A DNA stretch of 64,000 nt from Pseudomonas sp. MWU16-30317 (GTDB taxonomy: Bacteria > Pseudomonadota > Gammaproteobacteria > Pseudomonadales > Pseudomonadaceae): contig NZ_JAIWJA010000002.1 of NCBI RefSeq assembly GCF_020515695.1, positions 496,001 through 560,000 of the forward strand, read 5' to 3'. The notes beneath the pieces are model-generated. The model made no database searches and was not told where the DNA came from. It saw only the letters and a list, made by a program, of their open reading frames with translations. A program made the position numbers and the translations under genes. Of this stretch, positions 8,965 to 16,610 are shown piece by piece (positions within the stretch are counted from its first letter, which is position 1; every line of letters starts with the position of its first letter).

Positions 8965-10043
8965 GCGGACTCCTGCAAGGTATTGATGTGTTGGCGCGAG
9001 TGCATCAGGGGCTGGATCTTGCTGCCGAAGTCCTCGACGCCCTTGATGAAGTCGTCGAACACCAGCATCACGCCCTGGGTGCCGGGCACGGTGGCGACCT
9101 CATCGAGCATGCGTGCCACCGAGGCCCACGAGCCCACCAGGGTGCCCATGTTGATATTCACCGCTGAGGTCGGGTCGGCCATCTGGCGCATGTTCGAGCC
9201 CGGGCTCTGATCGGCGGCGCCTTTTTCGCCGAGCCAGGCGATGGCTTCCTGATCGGCACCGGCCTTGATGAATTCCCAGCGCTCGCGGGCGGCGTCATCG
9301 GTGTCGTCGGCGATGATCATGAACAACGCGCAGGCGGTGACGTTGCGCCCGGTCCTGGCATTGGCTTCGACCAGCTTGGCAGCGGTCGGGGCGAAGGCGG
9401 TGGGGGTGTTGACGCCCTTGCCGAAGCAGAAGTTGTAGTCCGCGTACTGCGACGAGAAGGCCATGCCGGTTTCGCTCTGGCCAGCGCAGATGATCTTCAT
9501 GTCGGCCTGGGGCTGCGGGCTGACGCGGCAGTCGTCCATGGTGAAGTACTTGCCCTTCAGGTTGCTGTGCCCGGTGGTCCACAGGTCGCGCAGCACCTGA
9601 GTGTATTCGGCGAGGTAGTCATAGCGCGTCGAGAAGAACTCGTCGCCGGGCCACAGGCCCATCTGCTCGTACTCGGGCTTTTGCCAGCCGGTCACCAGGT
9701 TGACGCCGAAGCGGCCGTTGGAGATGGAGTCGATGGTCGCCGCCATGCGCGCGACGATCGCCGGCGGCAGGGTCAGGGTGGCGGCGGTGGCGAACAGCTG
9801 AATGCGACTGGTGACCGCTGCCAGGCCGGCCATCAGGGTGAAGGATTCAAGGTTGTGCTCCCAGAACTCGGTCTTGCCCCCAAAGCCGCGCAACTTGATC
9901 ATCGACAGGGCGAATTCAAAGCCGTAGTGCTCGGCCTTTTGCACGATCTGCTTGTTGAGTTCGAAACTGGGCATGTATTGCGGTGCGTTTTCCGAGATCA
10001 GCCAACCGTTGTTGCCGATCGGGATGAAAATGCCAATGTCCAT
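8961..10043 (-). CDS. rutA: Pyrimidine monooxygenase RutA
   Basis: A 360-residue flavin-dependent monooxygenase of the luciferase-like (LLM) fold. It uses FMNH2 and O2 to open the uracil ring. Diagnostic stretches: [53 protein letters not shown], and [16 protein letters not shown]. The start is the ATG at 10043 with AAGAGG upstream. It is first in rutABCDF. The 290-bp upstream region carries a sigma-54-like promoter, a RutR box and an NtrC-like site. Confidence 0.96.
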   Translation of the reverse strand: MDIGIFIPIGNNGWLISENAPQYMPSFELNKQIVQKAEHYGFEFALSMIKLRGFGGKTEFWEHNLESFTLMAGLAAVTSRIQLFATAATLTLPPAIVARMAATIDSISNGRFGVNLVTGWQKPEYEQMGLWPGDEFFSTRYDYLAEYTQVLRDLWTTGHSNLKGKYFTMDDCRVSPQPQADMKIICAGQSETGMAFSSQYADYNFCFGKGVNTPTAFAPTAAKLVEANARTGRNVTACALFMIIADDTDDAARERWEFIKAGADQEAIAWLGEKGAADQSPGSNMRQMADPTSAVNINMGTLVGSWASVARMLDEVATVPGTQGVMLVFDDFIKGVEDFGSKIQPLMHSRQHINTLQESA

Positions 10044-10121
10044 GTGCGTGGCCTCTTTGATACGGTGCTTCGTTCGATTTAAGGCGCCTCTGGTGCAGCA
10101 GGCGATTGACGAGAGACACAA

Positions 10122-10137
10122 AGCATTAAGCAGGCCA
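10122..10137 (-). promoter_or_regulatory. Candidate sigma-54 promoter of the rut operon
   Basis: Read leftward, TGGCCTGCTTAATGCT keeps the -24 GG and -12 GC at the required 12-bp offset. It matches the TGGCAC-N5-TTGC consensus only partly. It lies about 80 bp before the rutA ATG and about 85 bp downstream of an NtrC-like site, the usual geometry for nitrogen control. Confidence 0.5.
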
Positions 10138-10187
10138 GTTTTTTAAATCTGTTATTAAACAATGGCTTGTATAATTTTCAGGTTTGT

Positions 10188-10207
10188 TTCGGACCATTTG
10201 GTCTGAA
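10188..10207. promoter_or_regulatory. RutR operator
   Basis: The palindrome TTCGGACCA-TT-TGGTCTGAA contains the RutR core GACCA-N2-TGGTC exactly, with one mismatch between the outer arms. It lies between rutA and rutR. RutR releases such sites when uracil or thymine binds. Confidence 0.8.
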
Positions 10208-10212
10208 CTAGA

Positions 10213-10227
10213 GCACTTGGTTTGTGC
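10213..10227. promoter_or_regulatory. NtrC-like enhancer site (left copy)
   Basis: GCAC-TTGGTTT-GTGC has the NtrC half-site spacing GCAC-N7-GTGC. It adjoins the RutR box and lies about 110 bp upstream of the expected rut transcription start. Positions 10199-10227 recur inverted at 11250-11278 with two mismatches. Confidence 0.6.
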
Positions 10228-10334
10228 GTGCTGCACAGCAATGGGGCAATTTGGGCGTGATGGGTATCAATACCAGCCCGAGGATGTCGCCGCCGCTGCG
10301 CTCGGGTTAGAGTGCGCGGGTATTCCAGCTGGAA

Positions 10335-11174
10335 ATGGTCATCGACGTGAATAACGAAACCCCTGCCAAGGCATCGGATGCTGGCAAAGCCGGCACTCGC
10401 AAGATCAAGTCCGGCGTGGCTAAAAGCGCGCCTGCGCCCAAACCCCCTGCGCCCAAACCCAAGACGCCTGCCTCGCGCACTGCCAAGCCCGCCGCAAAAG
10501 CCAGGCCCGCCGCTTCAGCCAAGGTCGCAAAGACCCCGCGCGAACCCAGCGCCACCACGGTGAGCCGGCGCATGCGGCTAGTCGAGGGCAAGCGCACAGC
10601 CATTCTGGAGGCCGCGCTGGAGATCTTTTCCCGCTTCGGTCTGCACGGCACCAGCCTCGACCAGGTCGCCAGCATGGCCGACGTGTCGAAGACCAACCTG
10701 CTGTATTACTTCAGCAGCAAGGAAGAGCTCTACATCAGTGTGCTGCGCCAGTTGCTGGAAGTCTGGCTGCTGCCGTTGCGCGGCTTCAGCGTCGACCAGG
10801 ATCCGGTCCAGGCGATCAGCGAGTACATCCGCGTCAAGCTGGAGTTGTCTCGCGATCATCCGGCCGAATCGCGGCTGTTCTGCCTGGAGATCATCCAGGG
10901 CGCGCCGTTATTGCTGACCGAGCTGGAGCAGCCGCTGCGCGATATCGTCGAAGCCAAAGTGGCGGTGATTCAGGCGTGGATAGATGCCGGCAAGCTGGCG
11001 CCGGTCGAGCCGCATCACTTGATATTTTCGCTCTGGGCGACGACCCAGCATTACGCTGACTTCCGCGCGCAGATCGACGCGGTGACGGGCAAGACGCTGG
11101 ACGATCCGCTGTTCTTCAATGAGGTGCTGGAGAATCTGCAGGGTTTGATTCTGAACGGTATTCGGCCGCGCTGA
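10335..11174 (+). CDS. rutR: TetR-family regulator of pyrimidine use RutR, with a basic N-terminal tail
   Basis: A 279-residue TetR repressor. The helix-turn-helix spans about residues 90-140: FGLHGTSLDQVASMADVSKT and NLLYYFSSKEELY. The ligand domain (SRDHPAESRLFCLEIIQGAP, PHHLIFSLWATTQHYADF, and the end GIRPR) follows E. coli RutR very closely. Unusual is a tail of about 75 residues rich in Ala, Lys and Pro before the domain, resembling histone-H1/AlgP tails; E. coli RutR has only about 16 residues there. The ATG at 10335 lacks a strong ribosome site, so a GTG at 10347 is possible. It sits between the two operons it probably controls. Confidence 0.92.
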   Translation: MVIDVNNETPAKASDAGKAGTRKIKSGVAKSAPAPKPPAPKPKTPASRTAKPAAKARPAASAKVAKTPREPSATTVSRRMRLVEGKRTAILEAALEIFSRFGLHGTSLDQVASMADVSKTNLLYYFSSKEELYISVLRQLLEVWLLPLRGFSVDQDPVQAISEYIRVKLELSRDHPAESRLFCLEIIQGAPLLLTELEQPLRDIVEAKVAVIQAWIDAGKLAPVEPHHLIFSLWATTQHYADFRAQIDAVTGKTLDDPLFFNEVLENLQGLILNGIRPR

Positions 11175-11249
11175 ATCAGGGGGATTGGCGGCGAAGGGGC
11201 CGGTGCGGGTAACCTCGATACAAACACCGCCCGCTTTTCGTGCTCCCAT

Positions 11250-11264
11250 GCACGAACCAAGTGC
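11250..11264. promoter_or_regulatory. NtrC-like enhancer site (right copy)
   Basis: GCAC-GAACCAA-GTGC, the inverted copy of the left site, lies about 100 bp upstream of the expected start of the oxygenase operon. The GCAC-N7-GTGC spacing matches NtrC. Confidence 0.6.
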
Positions 11265-11269
11265 TCTAT

Positions 11270-11289
11270 TTCAGACCATTTGATCCGCC
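11270..11289. promoter_or_regulatory. Degenerate RutR operator
   Basis: TTCAGACCA-TT-TGATCCGCC: the left half is a perfect RutR half-site and the core GACCA-TT-TGATC differs from the palindrome at one base. It occupies the same place relative to the NtrC-like site as at the rut side. Confidence 0.5.
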
Positions 11290-11329
11290 AAAATAACTAA
11301 CCATCTGATACAGATCACTATTTAGAGAG

Positions 11330-11345
11330 TGGCACAGTTTCTGCT
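11330..11345 (+). promoter_or_regulatory. Sigma-54 promoter of the oxygenase/nucleobase-transport operon
   Basis: TGGCACAGTTTCTGCT matches the consensus TGGCACR-N4-TTGCW at every defined base except one. It lies 72 bp before the oxygenase ATG and about 75 bp after an NtrC-like site. Confidence 0.8.
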
Positions 11346-11417
11346 TTTCTCCGGACACCAACTCTGCCGGGTGTCCCGGTGCATCGTCCACGTTGCATCA
11401 AGAGAGAGGATTGTCGA

Positions 11418-12431
11418 ATGACCCTGCAATACGTGCCCATCATCGATCTCGCTCCATACTTCTCCGGCCAGCCCGAGGGCAAGGCCGCCGTGGCACAGGC
11501 CGTGCGCCAGGCGTGCAAGGACATCGGTTTTCTGGTGATCACCGAGCACCAGATCCCGGCCGAGTTGATCCAGCGGGTGTCCGCGCAGACCCGCGCGTTC
11601 TTCGACATGCCCCTGGCTGAAAAGCGCAAGGTCGATCGCCCCAGCCCCGAGATGGTGCGCGGTTACAGTGCAGTCGCCGAGGAAAGTCTGTCGTATTCGC
11701 TGGAAGAAAGCGCGCCGGGCGACCTCAAGGAATCCTTCTCCATCGGCCCCAGCGACGTGCCCGCCGATGACTACTACCACAACGCCGTCGCCGGTCCGCA
11801 TTTCGCCCCCAACGTGTGGCCGGCCGAGCATTTGCTGCCGGGTTTCCAGCGTGCCTATCGCGAATACTTCAGCGCCATGAGCGAACTGGCGCAGTCGCTC
11901 ATGCGCCTGTTCGCCTTGGCGCTCGATCTCGACGAGCATTTTTTCGACGACAAGATCGACCGCCACATCAGCATGTTCCGCAGCCTCAGCTATCCGGACA
12001 TCAAGACCGAGGTCGAGGCCGGGCAGATGCGCGCCAGTGCCCACACCGATTACGGCAGCCTGACCATCGTGCGCCCGGACAACGCCCTGGGTGGCCTGCA
12101 AGTGCGCAACCGCCAGGGCGAGTGGGTCGACGTGCCCTATGTGGCCGACGGCTTTGTGGTCAATATCGGCGACCTGATGATGCAGTGGACCAACGACGAG
12201 TGGATCTCCACGCTGCACCGCGTGGTCAATCCGCCGCTGGCCAGCGCCACCGACAACCGCCGCCAGTCGCTGGTGTTCTTTCACCAGCCCAACTACGACA
12301 CCCTGATCGAATGCCTCCCCGGTTGCCTGCCCGCGGGTAGCGTGCCGCGTCATGCGGCGGTGACCTCGGGCGATCACTTGCTGGCGAAGTTCGTCAAGCA
12401 GACTACTTTCGGCGGCAGCAAGGTGGCGTGA
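11418..12431 (+). CDS. 2-oxoglutarate/Fe(II)-dependent oxygenase, isopenicillin-N-synthase fold
   Basis: A 337-residue oxygenase. The N-terminal DIOX domain (VPIIDLAPYF, DIGFLVITEHQIP) is followed by the jelly-roll core. Iron ligands are His209 and Asp211 (HTDYGSLTIV) and His267 (STLHRVVNPP). Arg282-x-Ser284 would bind 2-oxoglutarate. The fold includes fungal thymine-7-hydroxylase, plant dioxygenases and IPNS. It is first in an operon with a VOC protein and a nucleobase-type importer, under a sigma-54/NtrC/RutR-like control region shared with rut. I infer a pyrimidine or purine base as substrate. The ATG at 11418 follows AGAGAGAGG. Confidence 0.87.
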   Translation: MTLQYVPIIDLAPYFSGQPEGKAAVAQAVRQACKDIGFLVITEHQIPAELIQRVSAQTRAFFDMPLAEKRKVDRPSPEMVRGYSAVAEESLSYSLEESAPGDLKESFSIGPSDVPADDYYHNAVAGPHFAPNVWPAEHLLPGFQRAYREYFSAMSELAQSLMRLFALALDLDEHFFDDKIDRHISMFRSLSYPDIKTEVEAGQMRASAHTDYGSLTIVRPDNALGGLQVRNRQGEWVDVPYVADGFVVNIGDLMMQWTNDEWISTLHRVVNPPLASATDNRRQSLVFFHQPNYDTLIECLPGCLPAGSVPRHAAVTSGDHLLAKFVKQTTFGGSKVA

Positions 12432-12817
12432 TGAATACCCTCTCGTACGTCAATGTTTTCGCCCAGGACATCGAAGCGCTGAGCGGTTTTTATGCGCAGC
12501 TGTTCGGCTTCGAGGAGATCCAGGCGATCCGTTCGCCGATCTTTCGCGGCCTCGACACGGGCAAGTCGTGTATCGGCTTCAATGCTCCCCAGGCTTATGC
12601 ATTGTTGGGTCTGGAACAGTTCGCCGGCAGCACCGGCGCCAGGTTCCTGCTCAACATCGACGTCGCCAGCCAGGCCGAAGTGGATCGCCTGGTACCCCTG
12701 GCCGTGGCCAGTGGGGCGACGTTGGTCAAGGCGCCTTACCAGACTTACTACCACTGGTATCAGGCGGTGTTGCTCGATCCCGAACAAAACGTATTCCGCA
12801 TCAACTTCATGGGTTGA
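12431..12817 (+). CDS. VOC-family (glyoxalase/dioxygenase superfamily) protein
   Basis: A 128-residue protein of two beta-alpha-beta-beta-beta modules: LSYVNVFAQDIEALSGFYAQ at the start and QAVLLDPEQNVFRINFMG at the end. The start ATG overlaps the oxygenase stop (TGATG), so both are co-translated. VOC proteins are metal-dependent isomerases, lyases or dioxygenases, or binding proteins. The usual metal-binding His/Glu set is not obvious here. It may handle the oxygenase product or an unstable intermediate; this is inference. Confidence 0.8.
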   Translation: MNTLSYVNVFAQDIEALSGFYAQLFGFEEIQAIRSPIFRGLDTGKSCIGFNAPQAYALLGLEQFAGSTGARFLLNIDVASQAEVDRLVPLAVASGATLVKAPYQTYYHWYQAVLLDPEQNVFRINFMG

Positions 12818-12863
12818 ATGCCGGTAATTGCCTTCGCTGTCCAACCATCAGGAAATAGACTCG

Positions 12864-13955
12864 ATGCTTAACGGATTTCGTAAAAATGCTGTGGCGGTTG
12901 CAATCGGCCTTGGGGTGGCCAGTGGCGCGATGGCGGAAGGCCTGACCCTGGAAAAACCAGCGAAGATCGCCATGGTGTACATCAGCCCGCGCAACGACGG
13001 CGGGTGGACCCAGGCGTTCGACGAAGCTCGGGTCAAGCTGGAAAAAGACCTCGACACCAAGATCCAGTACGTCGAAAGCGTCCCGGAAAACGCCGCCGCC
13101 ATCACCCCCGTGGTCGACCGCCTGATCGCCCGTGGCGCCAACGTCATCATCGGCACTGCGTTCGGCTACTCCGACACCTTTCTGGAACTGGCAAAAAAAT
13201 ACCCGAAAGTGGCCTTCCTCAACGGCTCGGGTACCACCAATGCGCCGAACCTCGAATCCTTCTACGGCCGCACCTACGAGAGCCAGTACCTGTGTGGCAT
13301 GGCCGCCGGCGCCGCGTCGAAAACCGGCAAGCTGGGCTTCGTCGCCGCCAACCCCTTCGGCCAGGTCAACTGGACCGTCAACGCCTACGAACTGGGCGCC
13401 TTGCAGATCAACCCCAAGGCCACCGTCAACGTGATTTTCACGGGTGCCTGGAACGACCCGGTCAAGGAGCGCGCCGCGAGCATGGCGCTGATCGACAGCG
13501 GCGCCGATGTGATCGGCCAGCACGTCGACACCCCGACACCGCAGATCGTCGCTCAGGAACGCGGCGTGCTCGGCACCGGCCATCACCGCGACCTCAGCGA
13601 GTTCGCCCCCAAGGCCACGGTGTGCTCGTCGGTGTGGGTGTGGGATCGCTTCCTCGGCCCTGAATTGAAAAAAATCATCGCCGGCAACTGGGTGCCGCCA
13701 GCCAATGGCGCGCTGCTGTCGATGCAGCAGGGCGGTACCGACATCGCGCTCAAACCCGGCGACAAGATCTCCGCCGCCGATCAGGCGAAAATCATGGCTG
13801 CGCGCGACAAGCTGCTCAAGGGCGAACTGCTGATCTACAGCGGGCCGATGAGCGACCGTGATGGCAAGGAACGCATCGCCGCCGGTCAGCACCTGGCCGA
13901 TCCGGACTTGTGGAAGATGGACTGGTTCGTCAAGGGAGTGATCTCCCAGCAATGA
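12864..13955 (+). CDS. BMP-family ABC importer, substrate-binding protein
   Basis: A 363-residue periplasmic binding protein of the basic-membrane-protein/PnrA family. The Sec signal ends at ...GAMA-EGL near residue 24. Family marks: KIAMVYISPRNDGGWTQAFD, VIIGTAFGYSD, GRTYESQYLCGMAAG, and VIGQHVDTPTPQIVAQERG. This family binds nucleosides or nucleobases (guanosine, xanthine and related compounds). Third gene of the oxygenase operon; the stop overlaps the ATPase start by ATGA. Confidence 0.92.
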   Translation: MLNGFRKNAVAVAIGLGVASGAMAEGLTLEKPAKIAMVYISPRNDGGWTQAFDEARVKLEKDLDTKIQYVESVPENAAAITPVVDRLIARGANVIIGTAFGYSDTFLELAKKYPKVAFLNGSGTTNAPNLESFYGRTYESQYLCGMAAGAASKTGKLGFVAANPFGQVNWTVNAYELGALQINPKATVNVIFTGAWNDPVKERAASMALIDSGADVIGQHVDTPTPQIVAQERGVLGTGHHRDLSEFAPKATVCSSVWVWDRFLGPELKKIIAGNWVPPANGALLSMQQGGTDIALKPGDKISAADQAKIMAARDKLLKGELLIYSGPMSDRDGKERIAAGQHLADPDLWKMDWFVKGVISQQ

Positions 13956-15466
13956 GCCAGATCAACGCGATTCAGCTGACCGGCATCAACAAGTCGTTCG
14001 ATGGCTTCCAGGCGCTGAGCGATGCCAGTTTTACCGCCTGCTGGGGCGAGGTGCATGCGTTGCTCGGCGAGAACGGCGCGGGCAAGTCCTCGCTGATGAA
14101 CATCGCTGCCGGTCTGTATGCGCCGGAAAGCGGATCGCTGTTGATCAACGACAACCCGGTGCGGCTCAAGGGCCCGAGCGATGCCAGTGGGCATCGGATC
14201 GGCATGGTGCACCAGCATTTCAAGCTGGTGCGGCCCTTTACCGTGGCCCAGAACATCATCCTCGGCTTGCCGGCCGAGCCCGGCGCTGGCAGCTACAGCA
14301 AGCGCCTCAAACACCTCGAAGCGCAGATCACCGCCAAGGCGGCGGAGTTGGGCTTCGCCATCGACCCGCGGCAGATCGTCGAGACCTTGTCGGTCGCCGA
14401 GCAGCAGCGTGTGGAAATCCTCAAGGTGTTGATGGCCGGGGCGCGCATTCTGATTCTCGACGAGCCCACCGCCGTGCTCACCGATCAGGAGGCCGAACGC
14501 CTGCTGGCGACCGTGCAGTCGTTCGCTCGCCAAGGCGCGGCAGTGGTGTTGGTGACGCACAAGATGGCCGACGTCAAACGTTATGCCGACCGCGTTACGG
14601 TGATGCGCGGCGGTCGGACGGTGCAGACGCTCGCCCCGCAAGGTGTTTCGATCGAGCAACTGGTGCGCCTGACCGTCGGTGAGTCCGCGCCTACCGCCGA
14701 ATATCAGGCCGCCAGCCCCGGCGAAGCGCGCCTGGTGGTGCGTGATCTGCGCTCCCCGGCCGGGCAGGGGCCCTTGCGCGGTATCGACATGACCCTGCAC
14801 GCCGGGCAGATCTACGGCATCGCCGGGGTCGGCGGCAACGGCCAGAGCGAATTGGCCAATGCGTTGATGGGCCTGGCGCAGGCGACCGAGGGCGAAATCC
14901 TTTTGCAGGGCTTTGGTGACCTGCGCACCGCCAGCAGCGAGTCGCGCCGGGCTTTGGGCATCGCCTCGATTCCCGCCGACCGCTACGGTGCGGCACTGGC
15001 CGGCAGCCTGTCGGTGGCGGAAAACTTCGGCATCGGCCAGATCCACAGCGGGCGCTATGGGCCCTTTGCCTTTCTGCGCGGTAAACGGTTGCAGGAGGAC
15101 GCTGCGGCCGCGATCGAAGCTTTCGACGTGCAGGGCGTACGCTCGCTCAAGCAAAAGGCCGCGCTGTTGTCGGGCGGCAATGCGCAAAAACTGGTGATCG
15201 CCCGCGAGTTCAGCCGCGAGCCGCAGTTGGTGCTGGTGCACAGCCCCAGCCGTGGCCTGGATGTGCGCGCCACGCAAGCGGTGCACGGGCGTTTGCGCGC
15301 CGCCCGCGATGCTGGCGCGGCGGTGTTGGTGATCAGCGAAGACCTCGATGAAGTGCTGGCCCTGGCCGACCGCATCGGGGTCATGAACGGCGGCCGTATC
15401 GTCGCGCAATTCGAACGCCCTGCCGATCGCCAGGCGATTGGTCGGGCCATGGTGAGTCATGACTGA
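13952..15466 (+). CDS. Nucleobase/nucleoside ABC importer, double ATP-binding subunit
   Basis: A 504-residue protein with two ABC domains, as in sugar and nucleoside importers (YufO class). The first has Walker A GENGAGKSS and Walker B LILDEPTAVL, with a degenerate signature LSVAEQQR. The second has a degenerate Walker A (GVGGNGQSE), signature LSGGNAQK and the variant Walker B LVHSPSRGLDV. Such asymmetry is normal for this class. Starts inside the binding-protein stop codon region and ends overlapping the first permease. Confidence 0.92.
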   Translation: MSQINAIQLTGINKSFDGFQALSDASFTACWGEVHALLGENGAGKSSLMNIAAGLYAPESGSLLINDNPVRLKGPSDASGHRIGMVHQHFKLVRPFTVAQNIILGLPAEPGAGSYSKRLKHLEAQITAKAAELGFAIDPRQIVETLSVAEQQRVEILKVLMAGARILILDEPTAVLTDQEAERLLATVQSFARQGAAVVLVTHKMADVKRYADRVTVMRGGRTVQTLAPQGVSIEQLVRLTVGESAPTAEYQAASPGEARLVVRDLRSPAGQGPLRGIDMTLHAGQIYGIAGVGGNGQSELANALMGLAQATEGEILLQGFGDLRTASSESRRALGIASIPADRYGAALAGSLSVAENFGIGQIHSGRYGPFAFLRGKRLQEDAAAAIEAFDVQGVRSLKQKAALLSGGNAQKLVIAREFSREPQLVLVHSPSRGLDVRATQAVHGRLRAARDAGAAVLVISEDLDEVLALADRIGVMNGGRIVAQFERPADRQAIGRAMVSHD

Positions 15467-16610
15467 GACAACGATGGCTGCTTCTCCCGATACGGGCGCC
15501 CCGGCCGCTGCAGGTGCGCGTCAGCCCTGGCTGGCGCGGCGCTACACCCTGGAAATTCGCCAGCAACTGGGCTGGGGCTGGCAGGCGCTGATCATCGCCC
15601 TGGCGCTGGTGGTCGGCCTGGCGATCTGTGCGGCGATCCTGATCGGCGCTGGCGTGCCGGCCGCGCAGTTGCTCGACGAGTTCGTGGTGCTCACGGTGCT
15701 CGATCCGCAGAACTTCAAGGCGGTGCTGTTTCAGGCGGCACCGATGATCATGGTCGGCCTCGCCGGCTGCATGGCGTTTCGCGCGCGCTTCTGGAACCTG
15801 GGCCTTGAAGGGCAGATGATCTGGGGCGGGATTGGCGCCACGGCGGTGTCGCTGTTCGACATCGGCCCGGACAGCCTGCGCCTGCCGCTGATGCTGGTGG
15901 TGGCGATGCTTTGCGGCATGCTCTGGACGCTAGCGCCGGTGCTGCTGAAGTTGCGCCTGAAGGTCAACGAGATCATCTCGACGCTGATGCTCAACTACAT
16001 CGCCGCCAACTTCCTCCTGCACCTGCTGTACGGCAGCTGGAAGGACCCGCGCGACAACTTTCCGTATTCGCCGCCCTACCGGGCTTTCGAGCGCCTGCCG
16101 GATCTGTTCGATGGCTTCAATGCCGCCATCGTGCTGGCCTTGGTAGTCACGCTGCTGGCGCTTTGGTTCATCGGGATCTCGCGGGCCGGGCTGTACCTGC
16201 GCTTCGTCGACGCCAACCCGCGGGTGGCCGGCGCGGTCGGCGTGCCGGTGCGCAAGATGATCGTTGGCACGGTGTTGTTGTCCGGGGCGCTGGCGGGCAT
16301 CGCCGGGTTCATGGTCACGGCCGGGCAGGAAGGGCGTCTGACTCAGGCGTTCTATCAGGGCTACGGTTTCTCCGGGATTTTGATTGCTTTTCTGGCGCGC
16401 AACAACCCGCTGGCGGCGACCCTCGTTGCACTGCTGGTGGCCATGCTGTTCGTCACCGGGCGCAGCCTGCAGGTGTTCTATCAGATTCCGTTTTCGATGG
16501 TGCAACTGATCCAGGCGATCCTGGTGATCTGCGTGGCCTCGTCGGACTTTTTCATTCGCCACCGCATGCGGCGTATCCAGGGCAGTGACGCCCCAAGCGG
16601 AGAACTGTGA
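15459..16610 (+). CDS. Nucleobase/nucleoside ABC importer permease 1
   Basis: A 383-residue BPD_transp_2 permease with about 8-10 membrane segments. The family signature region RARFWNLGLEGQMIWGGIGA and the loop LRFVDANPRVAGAVGVPVRK are visible. The ATG at 15459 overlaps the ATPase gene by 8 bp; a second in-frame ATG at 15474 is also possible. Next gene overlaps by one base (TGATG). Confidence 0.9.
   Translation: MTETTMAASPDTGAPAAAGARQPWLARRYTLEIRQQLGWGWQALIIALALVVGLAICAAILIGAGVPAAQLLDEFVVLTVLDPQNFKAVLFQAAPMIMVGLAGCMAFRARFWNLGLEGQMIWGGIGATAVSLFDIGPDSLRLPLMLVVAMLCGMLWTLAPVLLKLRLKVNEIISTLMLNYIAANFLLHLLYGSWKDPRDNFPYSPPYRAFERLPDLFDGFNAAIVLALVVTLLALWFIGISRAGLYLRFVDANPRVAGAVGVPVRKMIVGTVLLSGALAGIAGFMVTAGQEGRLTQAFYQGYGFSGILIAFLARNNPLAATLVALLVAMLFVTGRSLQVFYQIPFSMVQLIQAILVICVASSDFFIRHRMRRIQGSDAPSGEL

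Noticed and set aside
13886..15460. 524-codon leftward frame opposite the nucleobase importer ATPase
   Set aside because: Mirror image of a strongly supported ABC ATPase; no family pattern.
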